From Bacillus sp. SD075 (GTDB lineage Bacteria > Bacillota > Bacilli > Bacillales > DSM-1321), in contig NZ_JADILK010000037.1 in NCBI RefSeq assembly GCF_017355165.1, forward strand, positions 1 to 42,860: 42,860 nt of DNA, read 5' to 3'. Within the stretch, counting starts at the first letter, position 1; every line of letters starts with the position of its first letter. A program made the translations under genes and the position numbers. Below, piece after piece: positions 25,113 through 33,965 of this stretch. Below the pieces are notes generated by a model that was given only the letters and a program-made list of their open reading frames with translations, was not told where the DNA came from and made no database searches.

Positions 25113-25778
25113 ATGAGAATCTCAGAATTAAAAAGGAAAGCCTTACAGTCGTTGGGAGGTAAATGGGGAGTAACGGTTTCGCTTATGCTACTCTTGTTCT
25201 TGATCAACCTCATTTTCCCTTTAATTGTGGATGTGATCGGAAGCGGTGGGTTTTCACAATGGCTCATGCAGGAAGAGACACCATTATGGTCTGATATCTT
25301 CAACCTGGTCTTTTCCATTGCCTTAATCCCGCTAACCATTTCAACCACTTGGTTCTACCTGAATTTGGTTAGGGAAGGATACCCTGATATTCCAGAAGTA
25401 TTCGCTATCTATAAAGATGGAAAAACCTCTTTCAAGCTTATTGGAGCATCCATCTTACAAGCAATTTTCATTTTTTTATGGTCATTATTATTAATCATTC
25501 CGGGTATCATCAAAAGCATCGCCTATTCTCAGCTGTTTTTTTTATTGAAGGATCATCCTGAATACACGGCTCTTGATGCCATTACAGAGAGCAGAAAAAG
25601 AATGAAGGGCTTGAAATGGAAGTATTTCCTTATGCACCTAAGCTTCATCGGTTGGGGTATCCTTTGTATGTTCACGCTGGGAATTGGATTACTATGGTTG
25701 ATTCCTTATTGTGGAACAACAATGGCAACATTCTATAATGAATTAATCGTGCCTCAAGAAGATTTTGACGATCAATAA
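25113..25778 (+). CDS. DUF975 family membrane protein
   Basis: A 221-residue integral membrane protein beginning MRISELKRKALQSLGGKWG, the typical DUF975 start. Hydrophobic segments lie at about 20-45, 65-85, 108-138 and 175-210; LKLIGASILQ-like and DITESRKRMKGLKWKYF-like stretches are also family hallmarks (here SFKLIGASIL and ITESRKRMKGLKWKYF). Start ATG 25113 has GGGGAG 11 bases upstream, rather distant. The function of the family is unknown. It stands alone, with its own terminator. Confidence 0.83.
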   Translation: MRISELKRKALQSLGGKWGVTVSLMLLLFLINLIFPLIVDVIGSGGFSQWLMQEETPLWSDIFNLVFSIALIPLTISTTWFYLNLVREGYPDIPEVFAIYKDGKTSFKLIGASILQAIFIFLWSLLLIIPGIIKSIAYSQLFFLLKDHPEYTALDAITESRKRMKGLKWKYFLMHLSFIGWGILCMFTLGIGLLWLIPYCGTTMATFYNELIVPQEDFDDQ

Positions 25779-25795
25779 ATGGAGGTATAAAAGAT

Positions 25796-25828
25796 CAACC
25801 GATAGCGAATGCCTATCGGTTTTTTTTA
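25796..25828 (+). terminator. Terminator after the DUF975 gene
   Basis: AACCGATAG and CTATCGGTT form a 9-bp stem with a 7-nt loop and eight Ts. Confidence 0.88.
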
Positions 25829-25924
25829 TACCCTTAATTCCCGATTCTCCTTAAAAAAGTTAAATTGATCATTTTGCCTGGTGTATAATAGAATACTGAG
25901 AATGCCATTTAGGGGGATTACATA

Positions 25925-26104
25925 GTGAGTGCTTTTAATATTGCGGATCTGATATACCAATTGTTCTGCCTGGTCTTTCTAATCCTGATCATCGTGGGGA
26001 CCGTATCTCTATTCCGTTCCATGAAGCATCGTAAAATCAGACTGGATATCATGGAAAAGAAAATGGATGATTTACAGGAACAGATTAAAAGGGGCAAAAA
26101 TTGA
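25925..26104 (+). CDS. DUF4083-like small membrane protein
   Basis: A 59-residue protein started by GTG 25925 with AGGGGGA 7 bases upstream. It has one strong hydrophobic segment (IYQLFCLVFLILIIVGTV) and then a charged helix rich in Lys, Asp and Glu (LDIMEKKMDDLQEQIKRGKN) with coiled-coil character. This layout fits the DUF4083 family of short single-TM proteins of unknown function. A TATAAT at 25884-25889 may be its -10 box. The dispersed repeat hairpin right after it may act as its terminator. Confidence 0.65.
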   Translation: MSAFNIADLIYQLFCLVFLILIIVGTVSLFRSMKHRKIRLDIMEKKMDDLQEQIKRGKN

Positions 26105-26125
26105 CGGCTGCATCGTGCATCCATT

Positions 26126-26290
26126 CAGACTGTAGATAAACTCGAAGAAAAGCGAGTTTGCCTACAGTTTTTTTTTTGAAAAACGTTCCAGATTGATTTC
26201 AGAGTGAGTCTCGGCTAGTCAGTTATGCGGCAGGAGTGTCGCAAATTTCTTCAATCTAGTAAGGGTCTCATTCCATATAAAAAACAGAAA
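26126..26290 (+). repeat. Dispersed repeat, copy B
   Basis: Second copy of the element at 17999-18165: hairpin (CAGACTGTAG ... GAGTTTGCCTACAG with a long T-run), then AAAACGTTCCAGATTGATTT and CTCGGCTAGTCAGTTATGCG. It starts 22 bases after the DUF4083 stop codon. Confidence 0.75.
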
Positions 26291-26409
26291 AATCATAGAG
26301 TATGACCCATTCTTGTATTAAATCCTGTTTATCATTCCCTCGTTGAAAACTTAATAAGGATTTGGCAGGGCAGGTACCCTATGTTGCCTGCATTTTTTCA
26401 TTTAAAAAA

Positions 26410-26518
26410 CGTTCCGGTTGATGGGAAAGAAAGGTACGGGACTCCTGCCGGAAAAGCGTGTCCAAGGGAGACCCCACTGGCGCAAAGAGCACCAAGGAGG
26501 CTCCCGATCCAATCAACG
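26410..26518. repeat. GC-rich dispersed Bacillus-type repeat
   Basis: About 109 bases bounded by CGTTCCGGTTGAT and AATCAACG in inverted orientation. Inside are GGGACTCCTGCCGG and GGGAGACCCCACTGG, then CCAAGGAGGCTCCC. It shares its left edge (AAACGTTCC-GTTGAT) with copies A and B and its core with the 39.6-kb element. No coding potential. Confidence 0.6.
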
Positions 26519-26906
26519 TGATTTTACAAACGCCGACAATTATAAAGATTATTTATACTGAAATAACATAGTGAAAAGCATTGTCTCCGAGTTTGAAAAA
26601 GGGGATTGAATTTTAAGCATCAATTGAGAGACATAAAAAAATAGAAAAATAAAGGGAATTGTCAAAAATAAGCAGTTTTACATAGGGATGTTGGGATTGT
26701 GGGGCAAATTTCATGTTAGGCTGCTGGTATGGAAGATGCATGGTTTGTTGCAGTTTGTTACCCTATAATGGAATAGATGTGATATTAAGGATTTGGTGAA
26801 AAATCTATCAGGAATGCTCGACCCTATAACAAATCGACTGAGATGGGAATGTTGAACATTCGATCCTTTTGTTAGGTAACTTTTTAGAAGTGGGAGAGTC
26901 GGTATC
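26519..26906. promoter_or_regulatory. P450 upstream region with a palindrome
   Basis: This gene-free stretch contains the 15-base palindrome GAATGTTGAACATTC (26847-26861), 46 bases before the P450 start, a TATAAT at 26764-26769 and a related CCCTATAAC further down (26822-26830). The palindrome could be a repressor site; no regulator gene lies beside it. Confidence 0.4.
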
Positions 26907-28142
26907 ATGAAAGAAATTATTGCAGTAAAAGAAATTACTAGGTTTAAAACACGGACGGAGGAATTTAGTCCGTACGCTTGGTGTAAACGGATGTTAGAAA
27001 ATGACCCGGTAAGTTATCATGAAGGAACGGATACGTGGAATGTTTTTAAATATGAAGATGTGAAACGGGTTCTCAGTGATTATAAACATTTTTCGAGTGT
27101 CCGGAAAAGGACTACCATATCGGTTGGAACGGATAGTGATGAAGGTTCTGTGCCTGAAAAGATCCAAATCACTGAGGCTGATCCACCTGAGCATAGAAAA
27201 CGCCGTTCACTGCTGGCCGCAGCATTCACACCTAGAAGTCTTCAAAACTGGGAACCTCGCATTCAGGAAATTGCAGATGAATTGATTGGACAAATGGATG
27301 AGGAAACGGAAATCGATATTGTGCAATCATTGGCGAGTCCGCTTCCGATCATTGTCATGTCAGATTTGATGGGCGTTCCCTCGAAAGATCGTTTATTGTT
27401 TAAGAAATGGGTGGATATCCTATTCCTTCCTTTTGATAAAGAAAAACAAGAAGAAGTAAATGAATTGAAGCAAGTGGCAGCAAAAGAATACTATCAATAT
27501 TTGTATCCGATTGTTGTGCAAAAACGATTGAACCCGGCAGATGACATCATCTCAGATCTATTGAAGTCAGAAGTGGATGGGGAAATGTTTACCGATGATG
27601 AGGTCGTGCGGACGACCATGCTGATTTTAGGAGCGGGGGTCGAGACAACAAGTCATTTACTGGCCAATAGCTTTTATTCCCTGCTATATGATGACAAAGA
27701 AGTTTATCAAGAGTTACATGAAAACCTGGATTTGGTTCCGCAGGCGGTCGAAGAAATGCTTCGTATCCGATTCAATCTTATTAAATTAGATCGTACCGTA
27801 AAGGAAGATAACGATCTATTGGGAGTGGAATTGAAAGAAGGGGATAACGTGGTTGTTTGGATGAGTGCAGCTAATTTGGACGAAGAGATGTTTGAAGACG
27901 CCTTCACCCTTAATATCCACCGCCCTAACAATAAGAAACATCTAACCTTCGGGAACGGCCCGCATTTTTGCCTGGGAGCGCCGCTAGCCAGGCTGGAAGC
28001 AAAGATTGCGCTTATTACATTCCTAAAGAAATTCAAGCATATTGAAGCGGTGCCATCGTTCCAGTTAGAAGAGAATCTTACCGATTCAGCGACCGGGCAA
28101 ACATTGACATCACTACCGCTTAAGGGATTCCGTACAGTTTAA
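26907..28142 (+). CDS. Cytochrome P450 (CYP109-like)
   Basis: Soluble haem-thiolate monooxygenase of 411 residues. The I-helix reads LGAGVETTSHLL (near 243-254), the K-helix ExxR motif is in VEEMLRIR, and the haem loop is FGNGPHFCLGAPLARLEA with the Cys ligand near 354. The WEPRIQEIADELI and ANLDEEMFEDAF stretches resemble B. subtilis YjiB (CYP109B1). The substrate cannot be read from sequence; family members hydroxylate fatty acids, terpenoids or steroids. There is no ferredoxin or reductase gene beside it, so redox partners are elsewhere. GTGGGAGAG precedes the ATG. Confidence 0.92.
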   Translation: MKEIIAVKEITRFKTRTEEFSPYAWCKRMLENDPVSYHEGTDTWNVFKYEDVKRVLSDYKHFSSVRKRTTISVGTDSDEGSVPEKIQITEADPPEHRKRRSLLAAAFTPRSLQNWEPRIQEIADELIGQMDEETEIDIVQSLASPLPIIVMSDLMGVPSKDRLLFKKWVDILFLPFDKEKQEEVNELKQVAAKEYYQYLYPIVVQKRLNPADDIISDLLKSEVDGEMFTDDEVVRTTMLILGAGVETTSHLLANSFYSLLYDDKEVYQELHENLDLVPQAVEEMLRIRFNLIKLDRTVKEDNDLLGVELKEGDNVVVWMSAANLDEEMFEDAFTLNIHRPNNKKHLTFGNGPHFCLGAPLARLEAKIALITFLKKFKHIEAVPSFQLEENLTDSATGQTLTSLPLKGFRTV

Positions 28143-28144
28143 AA

Positions 28145-28191
28145 AAAGAAAAACCTTGTGCACTAACCTGCATAAGGTTTTTTCTTTTTAG
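28145..28191 (+). terminator. Terminator after P450
   Basis: AAAGAAAAACCTTGTGCA pairs largely with TGCATAAGGTTTTTTCTTT, with a T-run. Confidence 0.8.
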
Positions 28192-28430
28192 TAGGGAAGC
28201 ATGGCATACATGTTGAATGGTATGCGTTAAATGGGAAATCTATAGTAACCCGAAGTTGAGGTGACAATGACGAATAGAGTAATATGATAAAGTAGAAAAT
28301 CTTGTACCCAGGTATGTTCCCGGAATTAGGTGGGGAGCGATGAAGCATTTACACTCACCGTGCAATGAAGAAGATAGGATAAAATAGAAATTTCCATATG
28401 AAACGGTTTTAAAAGTGAAAGGATGTTATT

Positions 28431-29081
28431 ATGAAATTGAAGCAGCAATTAACCATTGCCTTTATAATAAGTGTACTTTCTTTAATCGGATTCAGTTTTA
28501 TGGCATTTACCATAAGTGCAAATGAATACCTGAAATTTGATGAAGTTGTCATTCCCTTGGTGCAGGGATGGGAGTCTCCACTTCTGACGGTCATCATGAA
28601 GTTCTTTACCTACATAGGATCTACCGGTTCCCTGATCATCCTTTCCTTGGTCATTTTGTTTTTCTTATATAGGGTTTTGAAACATCGTTTGGAACTAGTC
28701 CTATTCACTGCAGTCATGGTGGGTTCGCCTCTTCTCAATTTGATGGTTAAGTTATTCTTTCAACGCGCCCGGCCCGATTTACATCGGCTCATCGAAATAG
28801 GTGGGTACAGTTTCCCTAGTGGACATGCCATGAATGCATTCTCTTTATATGGTATTCTTACATTTCTGCTATGGCGTCACATTAAGACTAGGTGGGCAAG
28901 GATTTCATTGATTTTGTTCAGCATGATGATGATCCTCTCGATAGGTATGAGCCGAATATACTTAGGTGTCCATTATCCTAGTGATATCCTTGCCGGATAT
29001 TTGGCGGGTGGCTGTTGGATTGCGATTTCCATCTGGTTTTTCCAAAGGTACCAAGACCGGCGGAGGAACAAAGGTCGTTAA
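28431..29081 (+). CDS. PAP2 superfamily membrane phosphatase
   Basis: A 216-residue membrane phosphatase with about six hydrophobic segments. The three phosphatase motifs are present: KLFFQRARP (near 104-112), SFPSGHAMN (near 127-135) and SRIYLGVHYPSDILAG (near 173-188), the last two with the catalytic histidines. Such enzymes dephosphorylate undecaprenyl pyrophosphate or phosphatidylglycerol phosphate; which substrate applies is open. GTGAAAGGA lies before ATG 28431. A DedA gene follows about 80 bases later. Confidence 0.9.
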   Translation: MKLKQQLTIAFIISVLSLIGFSFMAFTISANEYLKFDEVVIPLVQGWESPLLTVIMKFFTYIGSTGSLIILSLVILFFLYRVLKHRLELVLFTAVMVGSPLLNLMVKLFFQRARPDLHRLIEIGGYSFPSGHAMNAFSLYGILTFLLWRHIKTRWARISLILFSMMMILSIGMSRIYLGVHYPSDILAGYLAGGCWIAISIWFFQRYQDRRRNKGR

Positions 29082-29098
29082 TAAAGGGAGCAAGGTTA

Positions 29099-29164
29099 TT
29101 GCAAGATAAGCAGCCGGCAGGTAACCAGTCAGCTGTTGATTCAAGAAAGTTAGGAGCGTATTAA
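29099..29164 (+). CDS. Possible 21-codon upstream ORF before dedA
   Basis: TTG 29099 is preceded by AAAGGGAG at 8-nt spacing and opens a frame (MQDKQPAGNQSAV...) whose TAA stop directly touches the dedA ATG. dedA also has its own TAGGAG. It could couple translation or be chance. Confidence 0.3.
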   Translation: MQDKQPAGNQSAVDSRKLGAY

Positions 29165-29776
29165 ATGGAAAACTGGATTACGGAATTCATGAATGATTTT
29201 GGGTATATGGGAATCTTTCTATTAATAGCATTGGAAAATATTTTCCCGCCGATCCCGTCTGAGGTCATTCTTACATTTGGCGGTTTCATGACGACAACAG
29301 CGAATATGACGATTATGGGCGTCGTGATCGCATCGACGATAGGGTCAGTGGCAGGGGCAGTCGTCCTTTATGGAATTGGTTTACTTCTTGATGTTAAGGT
29401 CATTGAAAAGTTCGTGGAAAGATGGGGCCATCTTCTTAGGTTAACGGTATCGGACGTCCATAAGGCGAATTCATGGTTTGACAAGTACGGGGCATGGACC
29501 GTATTTTTCTGTAGACTGGTTCCGCTGATCAGGAGCTTGATCTCGATTCCGGCAGGTATGTCCCATATGAGCTTTTGGCTCTTTCTGCTTTACACAACAT
29601 CCGGAACGTTAATTTGGAACGTCATCTTAGTGAATATCGGGGCAGCTGTTGGATCTTCGTGGGAAGATATTGTAGGGTATATGGACATTTATTCAAACAT
29701 CGTTTATGCGATATTGGCCTTGCTATTGATTATTTTCGTTGTTTTGATTTTTAGAAGGAATAAAGGCAAAGTATAA
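29165..29776 (+). CDS. DedA/VTT family membrane protein
   Basis: A 203-residue DedA protein. The hallmarks are ENIFPPIPSEVILTFGGF (re-entrant segment, near 24-41), GSVAGAVVLYGIG, and the FFCRLVPLIRSLISIPAG segment (near 114-131) with the family arginines. Hydrophobic segments continue to the C-terminus. DedA/VTT proteins are linked to lipid scrambling; in Firmicutes some members recycle undecaprenyl phosphate and others phosphatidylethanolamine. Next to a PAP2 phosphatase, a role in lipid-carrier recycling is plausible but unproven. Confidence 0.9.
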   Translation: MENWITEFMNDFGYMGIFLLIALENIFPPIPSEVILTFGGFMTTTANMTIMGVVIASTIGSVAGAVVLYGIGLLLDVKVIEKFVERWGHLLRLTVSDVHKANSWFDKYGAWTVFFCRLVPLIRSLISIPAGMSHMSFWLFLLYTTSGTLIWNVILVNIGAAVGSSWEDIVGYMDIYSNIVYAILALLLIIFVVLIFRRNKGKV

Positions 29777-29838
29777 ACTCAGTTTATTGATGGGCCGTTC
29801 GAATTGGCACTTTCAATACATGACCGAATACGAACACC

Positions 29839-29866
29839 AAAGGCTGTCATTGCGACGGCCTTTTTC
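29839..29866 (+). terminator. Terminator after dedA
   Basis: AAAGGCTGTC and GACGGCCTTT form a stem with one mismatch around ATTGC, then Ts. Confidence 0.7.
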
Positions 29867-29909
29867 TAATGGGGGAAGAAGGCAGAACTCAGAATAAAGG
29901 GGGAGTGCT

Positions 29910-29942
29910 TTGGACAAAATGAGTGAAACGAAAAAGGAATGA
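29910..29942 (+). CDS. Possible 10-codon leader ORF of the ger operon
   Basis: AAAGGGGGAG (29897-29906), the best ribosome site here, serves TTG 29910, which begins a 10-codon frame (MDKMSETKKE). Its TGA stop overlaps an in-frame ATG (29939) of the next gene. Translational coupling is possible. Confidence 0.3.
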   Translation: MDKMSETKKE

Positions 29943-29953
29943 GGTTCGGTGCT

Positions 29954-31591
29954 ATGGCTTCTTTTTTCAAACAAAAGAGACAAGTGAAGCAACGTGAAAA
30001 GAAAAAGGAAGATGACAGGCAATCCAAAAGCAAAACGCCTGATTATATAGGAAATTCCATTGCAGCAAATTTGGAAATCGTAAAGAAAAAGACGGGAAAC
30101 AGTCCGGACATCATTATCCGAACGTTGAAAATCGGTCAAAATCCGGAGTTGAAAACGATTATTCTGTATGTGCAGGGTCTGATTGATAATCCAAGCGTTA
30201 CGGACTTTTTAATTGAATCCATCATGAAAAATCCTCATCTATCAGAAAAAATTCTTCCGCAAGAAGCATTGGATATCATCTCGGAAGACGTGGTTTCCCT
30301 CGGTGGTGTAGAAACAGTCAAGGACTGGGAAAAATTATTTTTGTCATTATTGTCTGGGGACAGCATCATTTTTGTTGATGGTATCAACATCGCCCTGGTT
30401 GCCAGTACAAAAGGGGGAGAACGGCGCTCGATTCAGGAACCGAGCACGCATTTGGCTGTTCGGGGATCAAGAGAAGGGTTTACGGAATCGAATGGAACGA
30501 ACATTGCCATGTTACGCCGGATCATCAATACCCCGGATTTATGGATAGAGTCGATGAAAATAGGCACGGTGACAAAAACGGACGTTTCCATCATGTATAT
30601 AAATGGAATAGTCAAGGAAGAGATCGTCGAGGAGGTCAAGAAGCGCTTAAATCGGATTAACATCGATAGCATTCTTGAATCAGGGTATATTGAACAATTG
30701 ATAGAAGACCAGGTCATGACCCCATTCCCGACCCTTAACCATACAGAAAGACCGGATATGGTCGCAGGGAACCTTCTGGAAGGAAGAGTGGCGATATTCG
30801 TTAATGGAACGCCTTTCGTCTTGATAGCCCCGGCATTATTCGTGCAGTTTTTCCAATCTGTCGAAGACTATTATAATCGCTTCGACATTGCTTCAGCCAC
30901 ACGCTTTTTACGGATCATCGTTTTCATTATTTCTATAGTCGGGCCAGCTGTCTATGTGGCAGCCACGACTTTTCATCAGGAAATGATCCCGACGAAGTTG
31001 CTGGTCATTGTAGCGGCTCAAAGGGAAACGGTTCCTTTGCCTGCCGTCGTTGAGGCGCTTCTCATGGAAATGACCTTTGAAGTATTACGGGAAGCAAGTC
31101 TTCGGATGCCTAAGGCTGTTGGTTCGACCATGTCCATTGTCGGAGCATTGGTCATCGGGCAGGCGGCTGTCCAGGCTGGTATCGTATCGCCTGCAATGGT
31201 CATCATCGTCTCGATCACGGCGATTGCCAGTTTTGCAACCCCTTCTTATTCCATAGCGATTTCTGCCCGTATTGTGCGGTTCGGATTCATCATTTGTGCC
31301 GGCACTTTAGGTTTTTATGGGATGATTTTAGCCTTTTTCGTCCTTGTTGTCCATTTATGCAGCCTGCGTTCACTTGGAGTTCCTTATATGACACCGCTCG
31401 CCCCTCTGAATCCGGAAGGGTTGGGAGACACATTCTTCAGAAGACCTATGTGGGCCTTTAAGGAAAGACCAAGATTAGTAACCAACGAAAATAATCTGAA
31501 AAGGGAAGGCGATAATCAAAGACCCCTGCCTCCCGAATCGCGTGGAATGAAAACTTTTGACGAGAAAAAAGGTGAAGGCAATGAATCGTAA
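29954..31591 (+). CDS. gerKA: Spore germinant receptor subunit A (GerA/GerKA family)
   Basis: A 545-residue A-subunit of a germinant receptor in the spore inner membrane. A basic, lysine-rich N-terminal stretch is followed by a large soluble domain (about 30-290; IILYVQGLIDN, ISEDVVSLGGVETV, RGSREGFTESNGTNIAMLRR) and a membrane part (about 300-480; FVLIAPALFVQFFQSVEDYYNR, PTKLLVIVAAQRETVPLPAV). ATG 29954 has GAGG 9 bases upstream; ATG 29939 is also in frame. It overlaps the C-subunit gene by 11 bases. The order A-C-B matches the gerK operon type, but the germinant cannot be told. Confidence 0.9.
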   Translation: MASFFKQKRQVKQREKKKEDDRQSKSKTPDYIGNSIAANLEIVKKKTGNSPDIIIRTLKIGQNPELKTIILYVQGLIDNPSVTDFLIESIMKNPHLSEKILPQEALDIISEDVVSLGGVETVKDWEKLFLSLLSGDSIIFVDGINIALVASTKGGERRSIQEPSTHLAVRGSREGFTESNGTNIAMLRRIINTPDLWIESMKIGTVTKTDVSIMYINGIVKEEIVEEVKKRLNRINIDSILESGYIEQLIEDQVMTPFPTLNHTERPDMVAGNLLEGRVAIFVNGTPFVLIAPALFVQFFQSVEDYYNRFDIASATRFLRIIVFIISIVGPAVYVAATTFHQEMIPTKLLVIVAAQRETVPLPAVVEALLMEMTFEVLREASLRMPKAVGSTMSIVGALVIGQAAVQAGIVSPAMVIIVSITAIASFATPSYSIAISARIVRFGFIICAGTLGFYGMILAFFVLVVHLCSLRSLGVPYMTPLAPLNPEGLGDTFFRRPMWAFKERPRLVTNENNLKREGDNQRPLPPESRGMKTFDEKKGEGNES

Positions 31592-32804
31592 AAGATTAGT
31601 TCTGTTCTTGATGTTGATCTGCACCATATTCACCTCCGGCTGTTGGGACAAAAAAGAGTTAAACGAAATGGCCATCGTCTCGGCGGTTGGGCTAGACAGA
31701 AATAAAGAAGGGAAGTTAGTGGGAACTTTCCAAATCATTAACCCGAGCAATGTAGCGGGTGCCCTTCAGGGGGGCGGCGGAACAAATCCACCCATATCCA
31801 TTTATAGGGCCACCGGGGATAATGTACTTGAACTGGATAGTATCGCTTCAACTAAAATCTCGCGAGATATGTATTTTGCCCATGCCAACTTGATTGTCAT
31901 AGGTGAGGAACTTGCAAAAGAAGATGGCATCAACGATTTTTTTGATGCATTCGAGCGCTCACCGGAATTCAGGGCAACTACGAGGATCGTGATTGCCCGG
32001 GGTGTAAAAGCTAAGGACATAGTTGAAACGTTAACCGCAATCGATAAGGTATCTGCTGAGAAAATCATTAAAACGATTGAAACCACTGAAAAAATCCAGG
32101 GGAAAAATATTAGCATCAATCTCCAAGAAGTGATCAAGAATTTGCTTAGTACAGGAAAAGAACCGATAATAAGTGGTTTTACCGTGAAAGGAAACACAGG
32201 TAAAGAGGCTAAAATGGACAATACCATGTCCTCGGATATTGAGGCAAACCCTACTGCGGCAGGGATAGGTGTTTTTAAAGATGGGAAATTGATTGACTGG
32301 CTGGATGGTGATAAGGCATTAGGATCAATGTGGGTATTGGATAGGATTGAAAATACCAATTTAGACATGGACTGGGAGGGGAAAAAAGGCGCAATCACCT
32401 ATCAGGTTATTCGCCAAAAGACCAACGTCAGAGCAAAATTGGTAAATGGCAAACCGAAAATATCGATAAAGGTCCGTGCAGAAGGAGATATCCGGGAGGC
32501 GAATGTTCCTTTGAATCTAACCGATATGCATGTTCTGAAAGATCTTGAAAAGAAGTTTGCGAAAGACTTGAAGAAAGAGATGGAAGGTGCGATCGTTCGG
32601 GCACAGAAAAATAAAACCGATATTTTTGGCTTTGGTGAAATCATGCATGAATCCCACCCCAAAGAATGGAAGAAAATCGAAAAAACCTGGGACGATGTTA
32701 CTTTTCCTAAGCTGGAAGTAGACGTGCAGGTTGAGACTTTCATTCGCCGTACCGGATTACGTAATAAGCCATTTCTTTCAAATTTTAAAAAGAGAGATCA
32801 ATAA
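31581..32804 (+). CDS. gerKC: Spore germinant receptor lipoprotein subunit C (Ger(x)C family)
   Basis: A 407-residue lipoprotein with the signal RKRLVLFLMLICTIFTSGC, whose Cys is the lipid-anchored residue, followed by WDKKELNEMAIVSAVGLD, the hallmark start of Ger(x)C proteins. The C-terminal domain ends with WKKIEKTWDDVTFPKLEVDV, also typical. Start ATG 31581 has AAAGGTG 6 bases upstream. It lies on the outer face of the inner spore membrane and works with subunits A and B. Confidence 0.92.
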   Translation: MNRKRLVLFLMLICTIFTSGCWDKKELNEMAIVSAVGLDRNKEGKLVGTFQIINPSNVAGALQGGGGTNPPISIYRATGDNVLELDSIASTKISRDMYFAHANLIVIGEELAKEDGINDFFDAFERSPEFRATTRIVIARGVKAKDIVETLTAIDKVSAEKIIKTIETTEKIQGKNISINLQEVIKNLLSTGKEPIISGFTVKGNTGKEAKMDNTMSSDIEANPTAAGIGVFKDGKLIDWLDGDKALGSMWVLDRIENTNLDMDWEGKKGAITYQVIRQKTNVRAKLVNGKPKISIKVRAEGDIREANVPLNLTDMHVLKDLEKKFAKDLKKEMEGAIVRAQKNKTDIFGFGEIMHESHPKEWKKIEKTWDDVTFPKLEVDVQVETFIRRTGLRNKPFLSNFKKRDQ

Positions 32805-32828
32805 TGGTGGAAAGGAAGTGGCATCCTC

Positions 32829-33938
32829 ATGGAAAAGGCAAAAATCAGCAGTTACCAGCTGTTCGTCCTTATTTTCCTGTTTGAAATGGGCAGTGCACTT
32901 TTGGTTCCGCTTGCAGGTGAAGCCAAGCAGGCTGCTTGGCTAGTCATCCTTATTGCGATGATAGGCGGATTTTTTTTATTTTTCATTTATTATGGCCTTT
33001 TTCATTACTACCCTGATCAGCTGTTAACAGAGTTTGTAAACCAAATATTGGGTAATTTTCTAGGCAGGATCTTAGCTTTTCTATACATCCTTTATTTCAC
33101 CTATCTTGCTGCAAGGGTGCTGAGGGATTTCGGAGATACACTGCTTACTTTTGCCTATCCGCATGTTCCGTTGTTTTTTGCGAACGCTGTATTCATTTTA
33201 GTCGTGGTGTATACGGTCCGTAAAGGGATAGAAGTATTGACGAGGACGGGGGAATTATTCTTTGTCCTGGAGAATTTACTTTTAATGACCTTCATGCTTC
33301 TGATTATTGCTTCGGGTATGATCCATTTAAACAACTTAAAACCCATTTTTGAAGTCAGCGGGACAGAGATGATGAAAATGGCATTCACTAAAACCTTATT
33401 CTTTCCATTTGGTGAGATCATAGTGTTTTTAATGATTTTCCCTTATTTGAATGAACCTCAGCGACTGAAAAAAATTGGAATAGGGAGCTTGGCAACAGGC
33501 GGTGTTTTTCTCTCGATTATAATGGCTGTGAATGTTGCTGTACTTGGTGTGGACCTTACAACACGTTCGCAATACCCTCTCCTTACCCTCATTCAGTCAA
33601 TAGAGGTCGCTGGCTTTCTTGAACGTCTTGATGTGTACTTCTTGTTTTTGTTGATGATTGGCGGATTCATCAAGATAAGTGTATTTACTTATGTAGCGGT
33701 AACGGGTACGGCGAATATTTTCAATGTTAAACAGCCCTCCAGACTTGCTTACCCTGTTGGCATGGTCATTTTATTGATCTCGATTATAATAGCAAGCAGC
33801 TATACGGAACATATCTATGAAGGGCTGGGTGCCGTACCGAATTACATCCATCTGCCATTTCAGGTGATCATCCCGTTGCTTCTCTTGATCATTGCCTTTT
33901 TTAAGAATCGAAAAAAAGGAAGACAAGCACCAAAATAA
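32829..33938 (+). CDS. gerKB: Spore germinant receptor permease-like subunit B
   Basis: A 369-residue integral membrane protein of the amino-acid/polyamine permease fold with about 10 hydrophobic segments (for example LAFLYILYFTYLAARVL and ETHIYEGLG-like end, here YTEHIYEGLGAVPNYIHLP). B subunits bind the small-molecule germinant. It starts MEKAKISSYQLFVLIFLFEMG, a typical opening, at ATG 32829 with GGAAG upstream. It is third in the A-C-B-D operon. Confidence 0.9.
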   Translation: MEKAKISSYQLFVLIFLFEMGSALLVPLAGEAKQAAWLVILIAMIGGFFLFFIYYGLFHYYPDQLLTEFVNQILGNFLGRILAFLYILYFTYLAARVLRDFGDTLLTFAYPHVPLFFANAVFILVVVYTVRKGIEVLTRTGELFFVLENLLLMTFMLLIIASGMIHLNNLKPIFEVSGTEMMKMAFTKTLFFPFGEIIVFLMIFPYLNEPQRLKKIGIGSLATGGVFLSIIMAVNVAVLGVDLTTRSQYPLLTLIQSIEVAGFLERLDVYFLFLLMIGGFIKISVFTYVAVTGTANIFNVKQPSRLAYPVGMVILLISIIIASSYTEHIYEGLGAVPNYIHLPFQVIIPLLLLIIAFFKNRKKGRQAPK

Positions 33939-33965
33939 GTTCCTAAAAGGTGGAATTGATGAGAA

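Noticed and set aside
29939..29953. Idea that the 10-codon ORF is a frameshifted N-terminus of gerKA
   Set aside because: The A subunit from 29954 already has a typical basic N-terminus and length, so no missing piece is needed.
31802..32398. 198-codon minus-strand frame opposite gerKC
   Set aside because: Antisense shadow of the Ger(x)C lipoprotein; Ser/Ile/Leu-rich with no motif.
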